This document shows, one piece after another, positions 24,579-31,586 of a stretch of DNA of 51,086 nt. Below the pieces are notes generated by a model. That model was given only the letters and a program-made list of their open reading frames with translations. It was not told the DNA's origin and did not search any database. Location of the stretch: positions 1 through 51,086 of the forward strand of contig JBCCEJ010000043.1 of assembly GCA_039030335.1 (NCBI GenBank), given 5' to 3'. This DNA comes from JBCCEJ01 sp039030335 (GTDB lineage Bacteria > Pseudomonadota > Gammaproteobacteria > HK1). The number at the start of each line of letters is the position of its first letter. Position 1 is the first letter of the stretch. A program made the position numbers and the translations under genes.

Positions 24579-25454
24579 TTATTCAGCCGCTTCGCTGCAT
24601 TCCCCAAGGCTCGCGGCCGCCAGGGTTTGCACGAGGTGTTCGAGCACGCGCTGCAAAATTTCGAAGCCTTCGTGACGCACGTGCGCCTGTTCGTCCATGT
24701 ACAGGTCGCGATTGATTTCGAGCTGCACGCTGTGCCGGCCGCGAAGTGGCTGGCCGTGTCGCCGGATCAGCTCAACACCTGCGTACGGCTCGTTGACAGC
24801 GACCCGGTAACCCTGATCTGCCAGCGTCTCCGCGATGAGTGATGTAAGGGCCGGTGAGCAACTGGTACCGTGCCGATCGCCGATGCAGAAGTCGGCCCGG
24901 CGTGGCGCGACCGCGCTCAACAGGTGGCCGGGTCGCGACGGCATCGAATGACAGTTCACGTGCCAGACATGGCCGTATTGCCGTTGCAGCGAGGCGATCT
25001 CCGCATCGAGGCGTTCGTGATAGGGCCTGTAGAGTTGCTCTATGCGTGCTCGGACCACGGCTGCGGTGGGCGGCTCGGCATAGAGTGCTTCCCCGTCCGG
25101 CGTGCGCATGAACACCAGACCGACGCCCAGCAGTGCTTTCTGGGTTGGCCGGCTCTGCCCGGGCCAGCCGCCGGACAGGGCCGGCGCATGAATATCGTCT
25201 TCCGCCCGGTTCGGATCGATGCACGCGCGCGCGAACTGAGCGGCCACCAGGGTCGCCCCGAATGTGGGGGCGGTGGCGAACAGTGCATCCACAAACGGAT
25301 CTTCCAGCTTCTGGAGTTGCTGACGGGCCAGAACGAGTGCGGAGTCGTCCGGAAACCAGGTACCGCTGTGCGGGGAGTCGAATACCAGCGGCGCGCGTTG
25401 TCCGATTGGCGAGTGGCATGTCACCGGCGGGACATGGGAGAGGGACGCTGGCAT
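24579..25454 (-). CDS. N-formylglutamate amidohydrolase family protein
   Basis: 291 aa from the ATG at 25454. Family motifs: LVFDSPHSGTWFPDDS near the N-terminus, CIDPNRAEDDIH (substrate/metal region), YRPYHERLDAEI, WHVNCHSMPSRPG with the metal His, CIGDRHGTSCSP, VAVNEPYAGVELIRRHG, and HSVQLEINRDLYMDE. These enzymes release formate from N-formyl-L-glutamate in the last step of one histidine degradation route. No hut genes are nearby, so another N-formyl or related amide substrate is possible. Convergent with the pseudokinase gene, 54 nt apart. Confidence 0.9.
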   Translation of the reverse strand: MPASLSHVPPVTCHSPIGQRAPLVFDSPHSGTWFPDDSALVLARQQLQKLEDPFVDALFATAPTFGATLVAAQFARACIDPNRAEDDIHAPALSGGWPGQSRPTQKALLGVGLVFMRTPDGEALYAEPPTAAVVRARIEQLYRPYHERLDAEIASLQRQYGHVWHVNCHSMPSRPGHLLSAVAPRRADFCIGDRHGTSCSPALTSLIAETLADQGYRVAVNEPYAGVELIRRHGQPLRGRHSVQLEINRDLYMDEQAHVRHEGFEILQRVLEHLVQTLAAASLGECSEAAE

Positions 25455-25536
25455 GCTTACGATCGTCGATCCATGAAACGTGTTCCGCACATGTGACGAG
25501 TCTTGCGGAGCCCTTCGATGCCGCTACTCTACACGA

Positions 25537-25570
25537 GCCGCCAGCCGCCAGCCGCCAGCCGGCTGGCGGC
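25537..25570. repeat. GCCGCCA tandem repeats joined to a 20-bp perfect palindrome
   Basis: Three tandem copies of GCCGCCA (25537-25557) run into a perfect palindrome at 25551-25570 (GCCGCCAGCC / GGCTGGCGGC). It lies in the 270-nt divergent spacer between the N-formylglutamate amidohydrolase (start 25454) and the methyltransferase (start 25725). Nothing else is recognisable in this spacer. It may be a replication-slippage product or a binding site. Confidence 0.55.
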
Positions 25571-25724
25571 CGCCCTACCGGCATCGACGTACTTTCCCGG
25601 CCATCGCACAGCCGGTGATGGCGTTGTTGTGGCGAGCGGGGTAACCGGGTACGCGACAGCGCCTGCCCGCATCAGCGAACCGGATAGCGGCGCCATCGTG
25701 CGACCGATTGCCGAGGCCTTGAGA

Positions 25725-26390
25725 ATGGATGACCTGAGCCGCTACTACGCCGATCGCGCTCCTGAGTATGAGCGCATCTACCGCAAACCCGAACGTCAAT
25801 CCGATCTCGGTGTGCTGAGAGGTACCGTCGCGAGCTACTTCGCGGGATGCTCGGTGCTCGAGATGGCCTGCGGGACCGGTTACTGGAGTCATGAAGCAGC
25901 GCGAGGCGCCCGGCGTCTGGTCGGGCTCGACATCAACGAAGCGGTGCTTGCGATCGCCCGGGCGAAGCCTCACGACGCCGACCGTGTGCGGTTCGTGACG
26001 GGTGACCTGTACACCGCGTCGGACCTGGGCGGGCCGTTCGATGCCGCACTGGCGGCGCACTGGTGGTCGCATGTGCCGCTCGATGCGACCGCCGCCTTCC
26101 TCGACGCGCTGCACGCGCAGTTGACGGAGGGCGCGCGCGTGATGCTGCTCGACAACAATTTTGTGCCCGGCAGCTCGACGCCGGTATCGCGGCGCGACAA
26201 CCAGGGCAATACCTACCAGGAGCGGCGGTTGGATGACGGGTCCACGCACGAGGTCCTGAAGAATTTCCCGAGCGACGCAGATCTCGAAGCGGCGGTGGGT
26301 GCGCGTGGAGCCGATATCACAATCGAGCGTCTCACCTACTACTGGACGGTAACTTATCGCGTGCGTGCCGGAGTCGACCAGGCAGGCTGA
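25725..26390 (+). CDS. Class I SAM-dependent methyltransferase
   Basis: 221 aa from the ATG at 25725 (MDDLSRYYADRAPEYERIYRKPERQ). SAM-binding motif I VLEMACGTGYWSHEAAR near 45-60, acidic residue of motif II in LVGLDINEAVL, motif III VRFVTGDLYTASDLGGPFDAALAAHWWSHVP, and post-motif VMLLDNNF. The frame is open to 25503, but the upstream part encodes the repeat/palindrome and is not conserved in character. Methyl acceptor unknown; the type is a soluble small-molecule methyltransferase. Convergent with the VWA gene. Confidence 0.87.
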   Translation: MDDLSRYYADRAPEYERIYRKPERQSDLGVLRGTVASYFAGCSVLEMACGTGYWSHEAARGARRLVGLDINEAVLAIARAKPHDADRVRFVTGDLYTASDLGGPFDAALAAHWWSHVPLDATAAFLDALHAQLTEGARVMLLDNNFVPGSSTPVSRRDNQGNTYQERRLDDGSTHEVLKNFPSDADLEAAVGARGADITIERLTYYWTVTYRVRAGVDQAG

Positions 26391-26471
26391 CCCCTGCCGG
26401 ACAGTTGGCGCCAGGGCGTTCGCCCGGGGCAGACACATTGGCCGCGCACGCCCCTCCTCACCGCTCGCCTG

Positions 26472-27659
26472 TCACGCGTTGCGACGGCGCAGCTCCTGCA
26501 TGCCCTCGTCCAGACCACGCAGCGTCAACGGGAACATGCGCTCGTGCATGACTTCCTCGAGCATGCCGATCGACTGCGTGTACTTCCAGTGCTCCCGCGG
26601 TTTTGGATTGAGCCAGATCGAGTGTGGGAACTGGTCTAGCAGACGCTGCATCCACGCTGCGCCAGCTTCTTCGTTCCAGTGCTCCACGCTGCCGCCCGGG
26701 TAGGCGATTTCGTAAGGGCTCATCGACGCATCACCGACGAACACGCACTTGTAGTCCTGCCCATAAGTGCGAATCACATCGTAGGTGGAGATCTTCTCGG
26801 TGTGGCGCCTGCGGTTGTCCTTCCAGACATTCTCGTAGACACAGTTATGGAAGTAGAAGTACTCGAGATGCTTGAACTCGGTCCGGGCTGCCGAGAACAG
26901 CTCCTCGCACGCCCGTATGTGGTCGTCCATCGAGCCACCGATATCGAGCAGGAGCAGCACCTTAACGGCATTGTGTCGCTCGGGCACCATCTTGATGTCC
27001 AGCAGCCCGCCGTTGCGCGCCGTAGAACGAATGGTGTCGTCGAGGTCCAGCTCGTCAGCGGCACCTTCCCTGGCGAACTTGCGCAGTTTGCGAAGCGCCA
27101 CCTTGATGTTGCGTGTGCCGAGCTCAACCGAATCGTCGAGGTTCTTGTATTCGCGTTTGTCCCAGACTTTGACGGCGCGGCGGTGACGTGATTCTTCCTG
27201 TCCGATGCGCACCCCTTCCGGATTGTAGCCATACGCGCCAAAAGGGGATTTGCCCGCGGTGCCGATCCACTTGTTGCCACCCTGGTGACGGCCTTTTTGT
27301 TCCTCGAGACGCTGCTTCAGCGTTTCCATCAGCTTCTCGAAGCCGCCCATCGCCTCGATCTGCGCTTTCTCCTCGTCTGACAGCATCAGCTCTGCCTGAC
27401 GCCGCAGCCATTCCTCGGGAATCTCACCGACAACGCTGTCGAACAGTTCTTCCATGCCTTTGTAGTAGGCGCCGAACACCTGATCGAATCGGTCGTAGTG
27501 CCGTTCGTCTTTGATGAGTGCGGTTCGCGAGAGATAGTAGAAATCATCGACGCTCACGGTCGCGATGCGTGCTTCCATCGCTTCCAGCAGCATCAGGTAT
27601 TCGGTCAGAGAGACCGGTAGCTGCGCCTGTCGCAGCTTGTAGAAGAAATCAACCAGCAT
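26472..27659 (-). CDS. VWA-domain protein, CoxE-like
   Basis: 395 aa from the ATG at 27659 (MLVDFFYKLRQAQLPVSLTEYLMLLEAM), the characteristic start of CoxE-like VWA proteins. The C-terminal VWA domain starts at VKVLLLLDIGGSMDDHIRACEELFSAA. The MIDAS motif is DxGxS instead of DxSxS, a variant I believe is common in this group. The later metal residues lie in FVGDASMSPYEI. It works with the downstream MoxR ATPase (genes overlap by 11 nt) as a chaperone pair for a metalloenzyme. Natural clients include CO dehydrogenase (CoxD/CoxE). A molybdenum hydroxylase operon lies 16 kb away but linkage is not proven. Confidence 0.88.
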   Translation of the reverse strand: MLVDFFYKLRQAQLPVSLTEYLMLLEAMEARIATVSVDDFYYLSRTALIKDERHYDRFDQVFGAYYKGMEELFDSVVGEIPEEWLRRQAELMLSDEEKAQIEAMGGFEKLMETLKQRLEEQKGRHQGGNKWIGTAGKSPFGAYGYNPEGVRIGQEESRHRRAVKVWDKREYKNLDDSVELGTRNIKVALRKLRKFAREGAADELDLDDTIRSTARNGGLLDIKMVPERHNAVKVLLLLDIGGSMDDHIRACEELFSAARTEFKHLEYFYFHNCVYENVWKDNRRRHTEKISTYDVIRTYGQDYKCVFVGDASMSPYEIAYPGGSVEHWNEEAGAAWMQRLLDQFPHSIWLNPKPREHWKYTQSIGMLEEVMHERMFPLTLRGLDEGMQELRRRNA

Positions 27660-28506
27660 TGTTGCGCCGATGCAGGAAAGCCAGACGTTCAAACATGTGC
27701 ACGTCCTGCTCGTTCTTGAGCAGAGCGCCGTAGAGTGGCGGGATCGCTTTGCCCCCATCCTGCTCGCGCAGCGCCTCCGGCGGAATGTCCTCTGCGACCA
27801 GCAGCTTGATCCAGTCGAGCAGCTCCGAAGTGGATGGTTTTTTCTTCAGGCCGGGCACTTCGCGAACCTCGAAGAAGCTCTCCAGCGCCTCGCGCAGCAG
27901 CTCCTTCTTCAAATCCACGAAATGTACCCCGACGATCCTTTCCATCGTTTCTTTGTCCGGGAAGCGGATGTAATGGAAGAAACAGCGCCTCAAGAACGCA
28001 TCCGGCAGTTCTTTCTCGTTATTGCTGGTAATGATGATGATCGGACGGTGCTTGGTCTGGATGACTTCCTGCGTCTCGTAGACGTGGAACTCCATGCGAT
28101 CCAGTTCCAGTAGCAGGTCGTTCGGAAACTCGATGTCAGCCTTGTCGATCTCATCGATCAGCACGACTGGCTGGACGTCGCTGTCGAAGGCATCCCACAG
28201 CTTGCCGCGGGATATGTAGTTGCGGATGTCGTGGACGCGGTCGTCACCGAGCTGAGAATCGCGCAGACGGCCGACCGCATCGTACTCATACAAGCCCTGT
28301 TGTGCTTTGGTGGTGGACTTGATGTGCCACTGGATGAATGGACGATCCAGCGACCGCGCCACTTCTTCGGCGAGCATCGTTTTGCCGGTGCCCGGCTCGC
28401 CTTTGATAAGCAGTGGGCGGCCGAGCGTTACGGACGCGTTCACGGCCATCATCAGTTCTTCCGTGGCGACGTAGTCGTCGGTGCCGGTGAAACGCTTGTC
28501 AGTCAT
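27649..28506 (-). CDS. MoxR-family AAA+ ATPase, CoxD-like
   Basis: 285 aa. Walker A LLIKGEPGTGKTMLAEEVA near 32-50, Walker B VVLIDEIDKADIEFPNDLLLELD, sensor 1 IIITSNNEKELPDAFLRRCFFHYI with Arg finger, and lid domain after 190. MoxR ATPases remodel or insert cofactors into metalloenzymes with a VWA partner. The WHIKSTTKAQQGLYEYDAVGRL segment is typical of the CoxD/CGN branch. It precedes and overlaps the VWA gene, so both are made in fixed ratio. Divergent from the HAD phosphatase gene. Confidence 0.92.
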   Translation of the reverse strand: MTDKRFTGTDDYVATEELMMAVNASVTLGRPLLIKGEPGTGKTMLAEEVARSLDRPFIQWHIKSTTKAQQGLYEYDAVGRLRDSQLGDDRVHDIRNYISRGKLWDAFDSDVQPVVLIDEIDKADIEFPNDLLLELDRMEFHVYETQEVIQTKHRPIIIITSNNEKELPDAFLRRCFFHYIRFPDKETMERIVGVHFVDLKKELLREALESFFEVREVPGLKKKPSTSELLDWIKLLVAEDIPPEALREQDGGKAIPPLYGALLKNEQDVHMFERLAFLHRRNNAG

Positions 28507-28701
28507 GGAGCAGTGTCTTCTCGTGCCGGGGCGGCAGCTAATGGCGCCGCTTACGTAAAACGATATCGTACCGCACTAGCAGGCACCTCCGCCAAATACA
28601 CTCTGGCTGCCGGCAGGAACTCAGTCATTCCCGCGAGTGTGCCAGAATCCACCCCGATTCGGACCTTACTGAGCGCAGCGCGCGTCACCTCTGTAACCTC
28701 G

Positions 28702-29448
28702 ATGCAAGCAACCGACAGCCGACACCCTGCCATCGATGCGATTTTGTTCGACAAGGATGGAACGCTGCTCGACTTCAATGCCACGTGGGTGCGCGTGTAC
28801 GAGCATGCGGCCGCCCATGTCGCCGCGCGTCTCGACCGTCCTGAGCTGGCCGGCAGCATGCTCGCGGCGACGGGCATGGACCCGGCGACCGGACAGATCG
28901 CGCCCGAGTCGGCGCTCGCCTGCGCCGCCAACGATGAGATCGCCGCAATCTGGGCCAGGACGGCGGGTCTCGCTCAGCCAGCTGCGCTGACGGCTGAGCT
29001 GGAAGCGCTGTTTGGCGCTGTCGAGGTGCGCCGCGCCGCGCCGGTGGCGGGGCTGGCCGCGACGCTCGTCAGATTGCGTGAGGCCGGCTACCGCCTGGGT
29101 GTGGCGACCATGGATTCGGTCGACATGGCGGAGGCAGATCTGGATTTGATGGGCGTACGGGCCGATTTCGACTTTGTTTGCGGCGCCGACAGCGGTTTCG
29201 GCTACAAGCCGCAAGCCGGCATGGTGCAGGGATTTTGTAACGCGGTGGGCGTGTCACCACGCGCGGTCTGCATGGTTGGTGATACCACCCACGATCTGCG
29301 GATGGGGCGCAATGCCAGCGCCGGCATGGTCGTCGGTGTGCTGACCGGTGCCGGCGACCTCGCATCGCTTGAACCCCTGGCCGATGCGGTACTGGCGGGG
29401 ATCGCGGAACTGCCGGACTGGTTGGTGAGCATCCGGGCAACGCGCTGA
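28702..29448 (+). CDS. HAD-family phosphatase, phosphoglycolate-phosphatase-like
   Basis: 248 aa from the ATG at 28702. Motif I DAILFDKDGTLLDF (Asp nucleophile plus acid Asp), motif II VATMDSVD (Thr), motif III Lys in GYKPQAG, motif IV MVGDTTHDLRMGRNA. The cap domain sits between motifs I and II (helical, C1 type), as in Gph and beta-phosphoglucomutase relatives. Probable role: dephosphorylation of a small metabolite such as 2-phosphoglycolate. The frame is open far upstream (28231), but that part is antisense to the MoxR gene. Same strand and 113 nt before rpoE. Confidence 0.9.
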   Translation: MQATDSRHPAIDAILFDKDGTLLDFNATWVRVYEHAAAHVAARLDRPELAGSMLAATGMDPATGQIAPESALACAANDEIAAIWARTAGLAQPAALTAELEALFGAVEVRRAAPVAGLAATLVRLREAGYRLGVATMDSVDMAEADLDLMGVRADFDFVCGADSGFGYKPQAGMVQGFCNAVGVSPRAVCMVGDTTHDLRMGRNASAGMVVGVLTGAGDLASLEPLADAVLAGIAELPDWLVSIRATR

Positions 29449-29561
29449 CGCACGGGGCGGTTTGAGCCGGTCAGCAAAAAAATTCTGCTCCTCGTGAAAG
29501 CATTCGACCTCGATGCCGGTCTGCTTTCTAAACAACCCCGGCGCGAGCGCGCGAGGAGAGC

Positions 29562-30167
29562 ATGAACATGGCGGCAGTAGCGACCAGCGTAGTCAGTCCG
29601 AATTCGCTCCAACCCACCGACCTCGAGTTGGTCGATCGGGCCCGGAATGGGGAGCAGAGCGCATTTGACATGTTGGCGCTGCGCTACCAGGGCCGGTTGG
29701 CGAAGCTGGTAGGCCGCTACATCAGTGACCCGGCGGACGTCCTGGACGTCGTGCAGGAATCCCTGATGCGCGCGTACCGCGCTCTCGATCGATTCCGGGG
29801 CGACAGTGCTTTCTACACGTGGCTCTACCGCATCGGTGTCAACGCCGCGAAGAACCACCTGGACGCACGTTCGCGTCGCCCGGGGCCTGACCGACTGGTT
29901 CCGCTCGACAGCGAAGACGTTTCTTTCGAACTCGTCGAGTCAGATACTCCCGAACAGTGGATGCGCTGCGACGAGATGATGGACGCGCTCGACCGTGCGG
30001 TCTGCGCACTCCCGCCGGAGCTGCGTGAGGCGTTGACGCTGCGCGAACTCTCCGGCTGCAGTTATGAGCAGATCGCAGAGCGGATGGAGTGCCCGATAGG
30101 CACGGTACGCTCGAGGATCTTCAGAGCTCGCGAAGCGGTGAGCCGCGAGTTGCAGCCGTTTCTGTGA
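29562..30167 (+). CDS. rpoE: ECF sigma factor, RpoE/AlgU family
   Basis: 201 aa. Region 2: DLELVDRARNGEQSAFDMLALRYQGRLAKLVGRYISDPADVLDVVQESLMRAYRALDRFRGDSAFYTWLYRIGVNAAKNHL. Region 4: LPPELREALTLRELSGCSYEQIAERMECPIGTVRSRIFRAREAVSREL. Both match envelope-stress sigma E/AlgU closely. A GAGGAG ribosome site precedes the ATG at 29562. In most relatives rpoE is followed by the anti-sigma gene rseA/mucA, then rseB and a DegP protease. Here the next gene is ddl on the opposite strand, so the anti-sigma factor must be elsewhere or absent. I could not identify a convincing sigma-E promoter upstream. Confidence 0.93.
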   Translation: MNMAAVATSVVSPNSLQPTDLELVDRARNGEQSAFDMLALRYQGRLAKLVGRYISDPADVLDVVQESLMRAYRALDRFRGDSAFYTWLYRIGVNAAKNHLDARSRRPGPDRLVPLDSEDVSFELVESDTPEQWMRCDEMMDALDRAVCALPPELREALTLRELSGCSYEQIAERMECPIGTVRSRIFRAREAVSRELQPFL

Positions 30168-30220
30168 AACGCACCGATTCGATGCCGCGACCCCAAAGGG
30201 GCTTTCGTCCAGGCTGACGG

Positions 30221-31321
30221 TCAGTTGAGGCTCGTCTGTGACCGCCGATGTTCCTCCGCGCGTTCACAGGCGAGGTCGATCAGTCGGGTAATCAGCTCGC
30301 TGTACGGTATCCCGCTCGCTTCCCAGAGCCGGGGGTACATGCTGATCGGAGTAAACCCCGGCATCGTATTAACCTCGTTGACGAGGACACTCTCGTCATC
30401 GGGATGCACGAAGAAGTCGACACGAGCGAGCCCGCTGGCACCGACAGCACGGAACGCTGCGACGGCCAGAGTGCGAATCTCCTCGCTGGCCGCCTCGCTG
30501 AGTTCGGCCGGGACGATGAGCTTGGACGCTTCGTCTGCGTATTTCGCCTGGTAGTCGTAGAACGCATTGGCTGGAACGATCTCTCCAACGACGGATGCCT
30601 CTGGCGCAGCGTTGCCGAGCACCGCGCATTCGATCTCGCGGTAACCGCTGGCCGCAGTTTCCACGATCATTTTTGTGTCGAACCGCGCCGCTTCGGTCAG
30701 AGCCGCCGCCAGGGCGTCGCGATCGTGCGCAGCGCTGACGCCGACGCTCGACCCCATCCGCGCCGGTTTGACGAACACTGGATACTCGAAACGGCCCTCG
30801 ATTTCGAACAGCACGGGTTCCGGGCGCTGCTCCCAGCGGCTTCTGCGCACGACGTGATAATCCACTTGCGGCAATCCGTCGGCCTTGCAGAGTCGTTTGG
30901 TGAGTTCTTTGTCCATGGCGACTGCAGACGCAGCCACGCCGCAGCCGACCGTCGGAATTCCGGCGAGTTCCATCACGCCCTGAACGGTGCCATCTTCTCC
31001 AAAAGGACCATGGAGCAGCGGGAACACCACATCGACCGCGATCGGCGCGCCACTGCCGTCGGCGTGCATGAAGGTGCCGCCGGGCCGATGGTCCACGACG
31101 AGGCGGGGGGCAGCCGCGGAGGTCACCAGGCCGCTCGCCAGGACGTTCGTGTCTGGCGGCAGGGCCAGCCATTCACCAGACTTCGAAATGCCGACCAGCT
31201 GGACGTCGAAACGCTCGCGATCGACGTGCGGCAGCATTGCACGGGCGGAACTGACTGATACCTCATGCTCAGCCGAGCGACCGCCGAAAAGGACGGCCAG
31301 CCGGCGTTTTGAGACGCTCAT
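30221..31321 (-). CDS. ddl: D-alanine--D-alanine ligase
   Basis: 366 aa ATP-grasp enzyme for peptidoglycan precursor synthesis in the cytoplasm. Motifs: AVLFGGRSAEHEVSVSSA (N-terminal signature), LLHGPFGEDGTVQGVMELAGIPTVGCGVAASAVAMDKELTK, VFVKPARMGSSVGVS (ATP-binding lysine), FYDYQAKYAD (omega loop; Tyr indicates D-Ala-D-Ala rather than the His of VanA-type D-Lac ligases), ARVDFFVHPDD and LVNEVNTMPGFTPISMYPRLWEASG (Mg ligands). The longer DdlA/B-like insert size fits. ATG 31321. It is isolated from the mur/fts cluster and shares a divergent promoter region with the cyclase. Confidence 0.96.
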   Translation of the reverse strand: MSVSKRRLAVLFGGRSAEHEVSVSSARAMLPHVDRERFDVQLVGISKSGEWLALPPDTNVLASGLVTSAAAPRLVVDHRPGGTFMHADGSGAPIAVDVVFPLLHGPFGEDGTVQGVMELAGIPTVGCGVAASAVAMDKELTKRLCKADGLPQVDYHVVRRSRWEQRPEPVLFEIEGRFEYPVFVKPARMGSSVGVSAAHDRDALAAALTEAARFDTKMIVETAASGYREIECAVLGNAAPEASVVGEIVPANAFYDYQAKYADEASKLIVPAELSEAASEEIRTLAVAAFRAVGASGLARVDFFVHPDDESVLVNEVNTMPGFTPISMYPRLWEASGIPYSELITRLIDLACERAEEHRRSQTSLN

Positions 31322-31532
31322 CAGATTCGTGCCTCCGTTCGTGTAGTGGTGCAGCAACGCGACAACGGCGGCAACTTAGCAATGCCGTCGGCTTGCGGCA
31401 ATGCCGCACGCGGGGGAGGAGACACCCGCGGTTGAACCTTGCAGGCGGGCGGAGGTTCCAACGCCGAGCGGCCCCGCATTCGCGGTCGCAAGGCATACGC
31501 GTCCGGTAGTGAGTGGCAGGGGTGCTAGAGTC

Positions 31533-31546
31533 CCGCTCGCGAGCGG
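31533..31546. promoter_or_regulatory. 14-bp perfect palindrome upstream of the cyclase
   Basis: CCGCTCG/CGAGCGG, centred at 31539/31540, is perfectly palindromic. It starts 2 nt after a -10-like TAGAGT (31526-31531) and ends 40 nt before the cyclase start at 31587. Its place just past a possible -10 fits a repressor operator; the -35 at the expected place is poor. Confidence 0.35.
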
Positions 31547-31572
31547 CCATCCAACTTCGGCTGCCGTTCGGC

Positions 31573-31577
31573 GGAGG
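31573..31577 (+). promoter_or_regulatory. Shine-Dalgarno deciding the TTG start of the cyclase
   Basis: GGAGG at 31573-31577 lies 9 nt before the TTG at 31587. The upstream open frame (from 31401) has no such site and reads as low-homology Arg/Pro-rich sequence, so TTG 31587 is preferred. Confidence 0.6.
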
Positions 31578-31586
31578 AACAGAAAT

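Noticed and set aside
29443..29485. Terminator after the HAD phosphatase gene (GCTGAC...GTCAGC then A-run)
   Set aside because: The homopolymer is A, not T, on the sense strand, and the loop is long.
30187..30205. Intrinsic terminator after rpoE (CCCC-AAA-GGGG followed by CTTTC)
   Set aside because: The stem is only 4 bp and the T-tract is short and interrupted.
30221..31321. VanA-type D-Ala-D-Lac ligase (vancomycin resistance)
   Set aside because: The omega-loop carries Tyr (FYDYQAKYAD), as in housekeeping D-Ala-D-Ala ligases.
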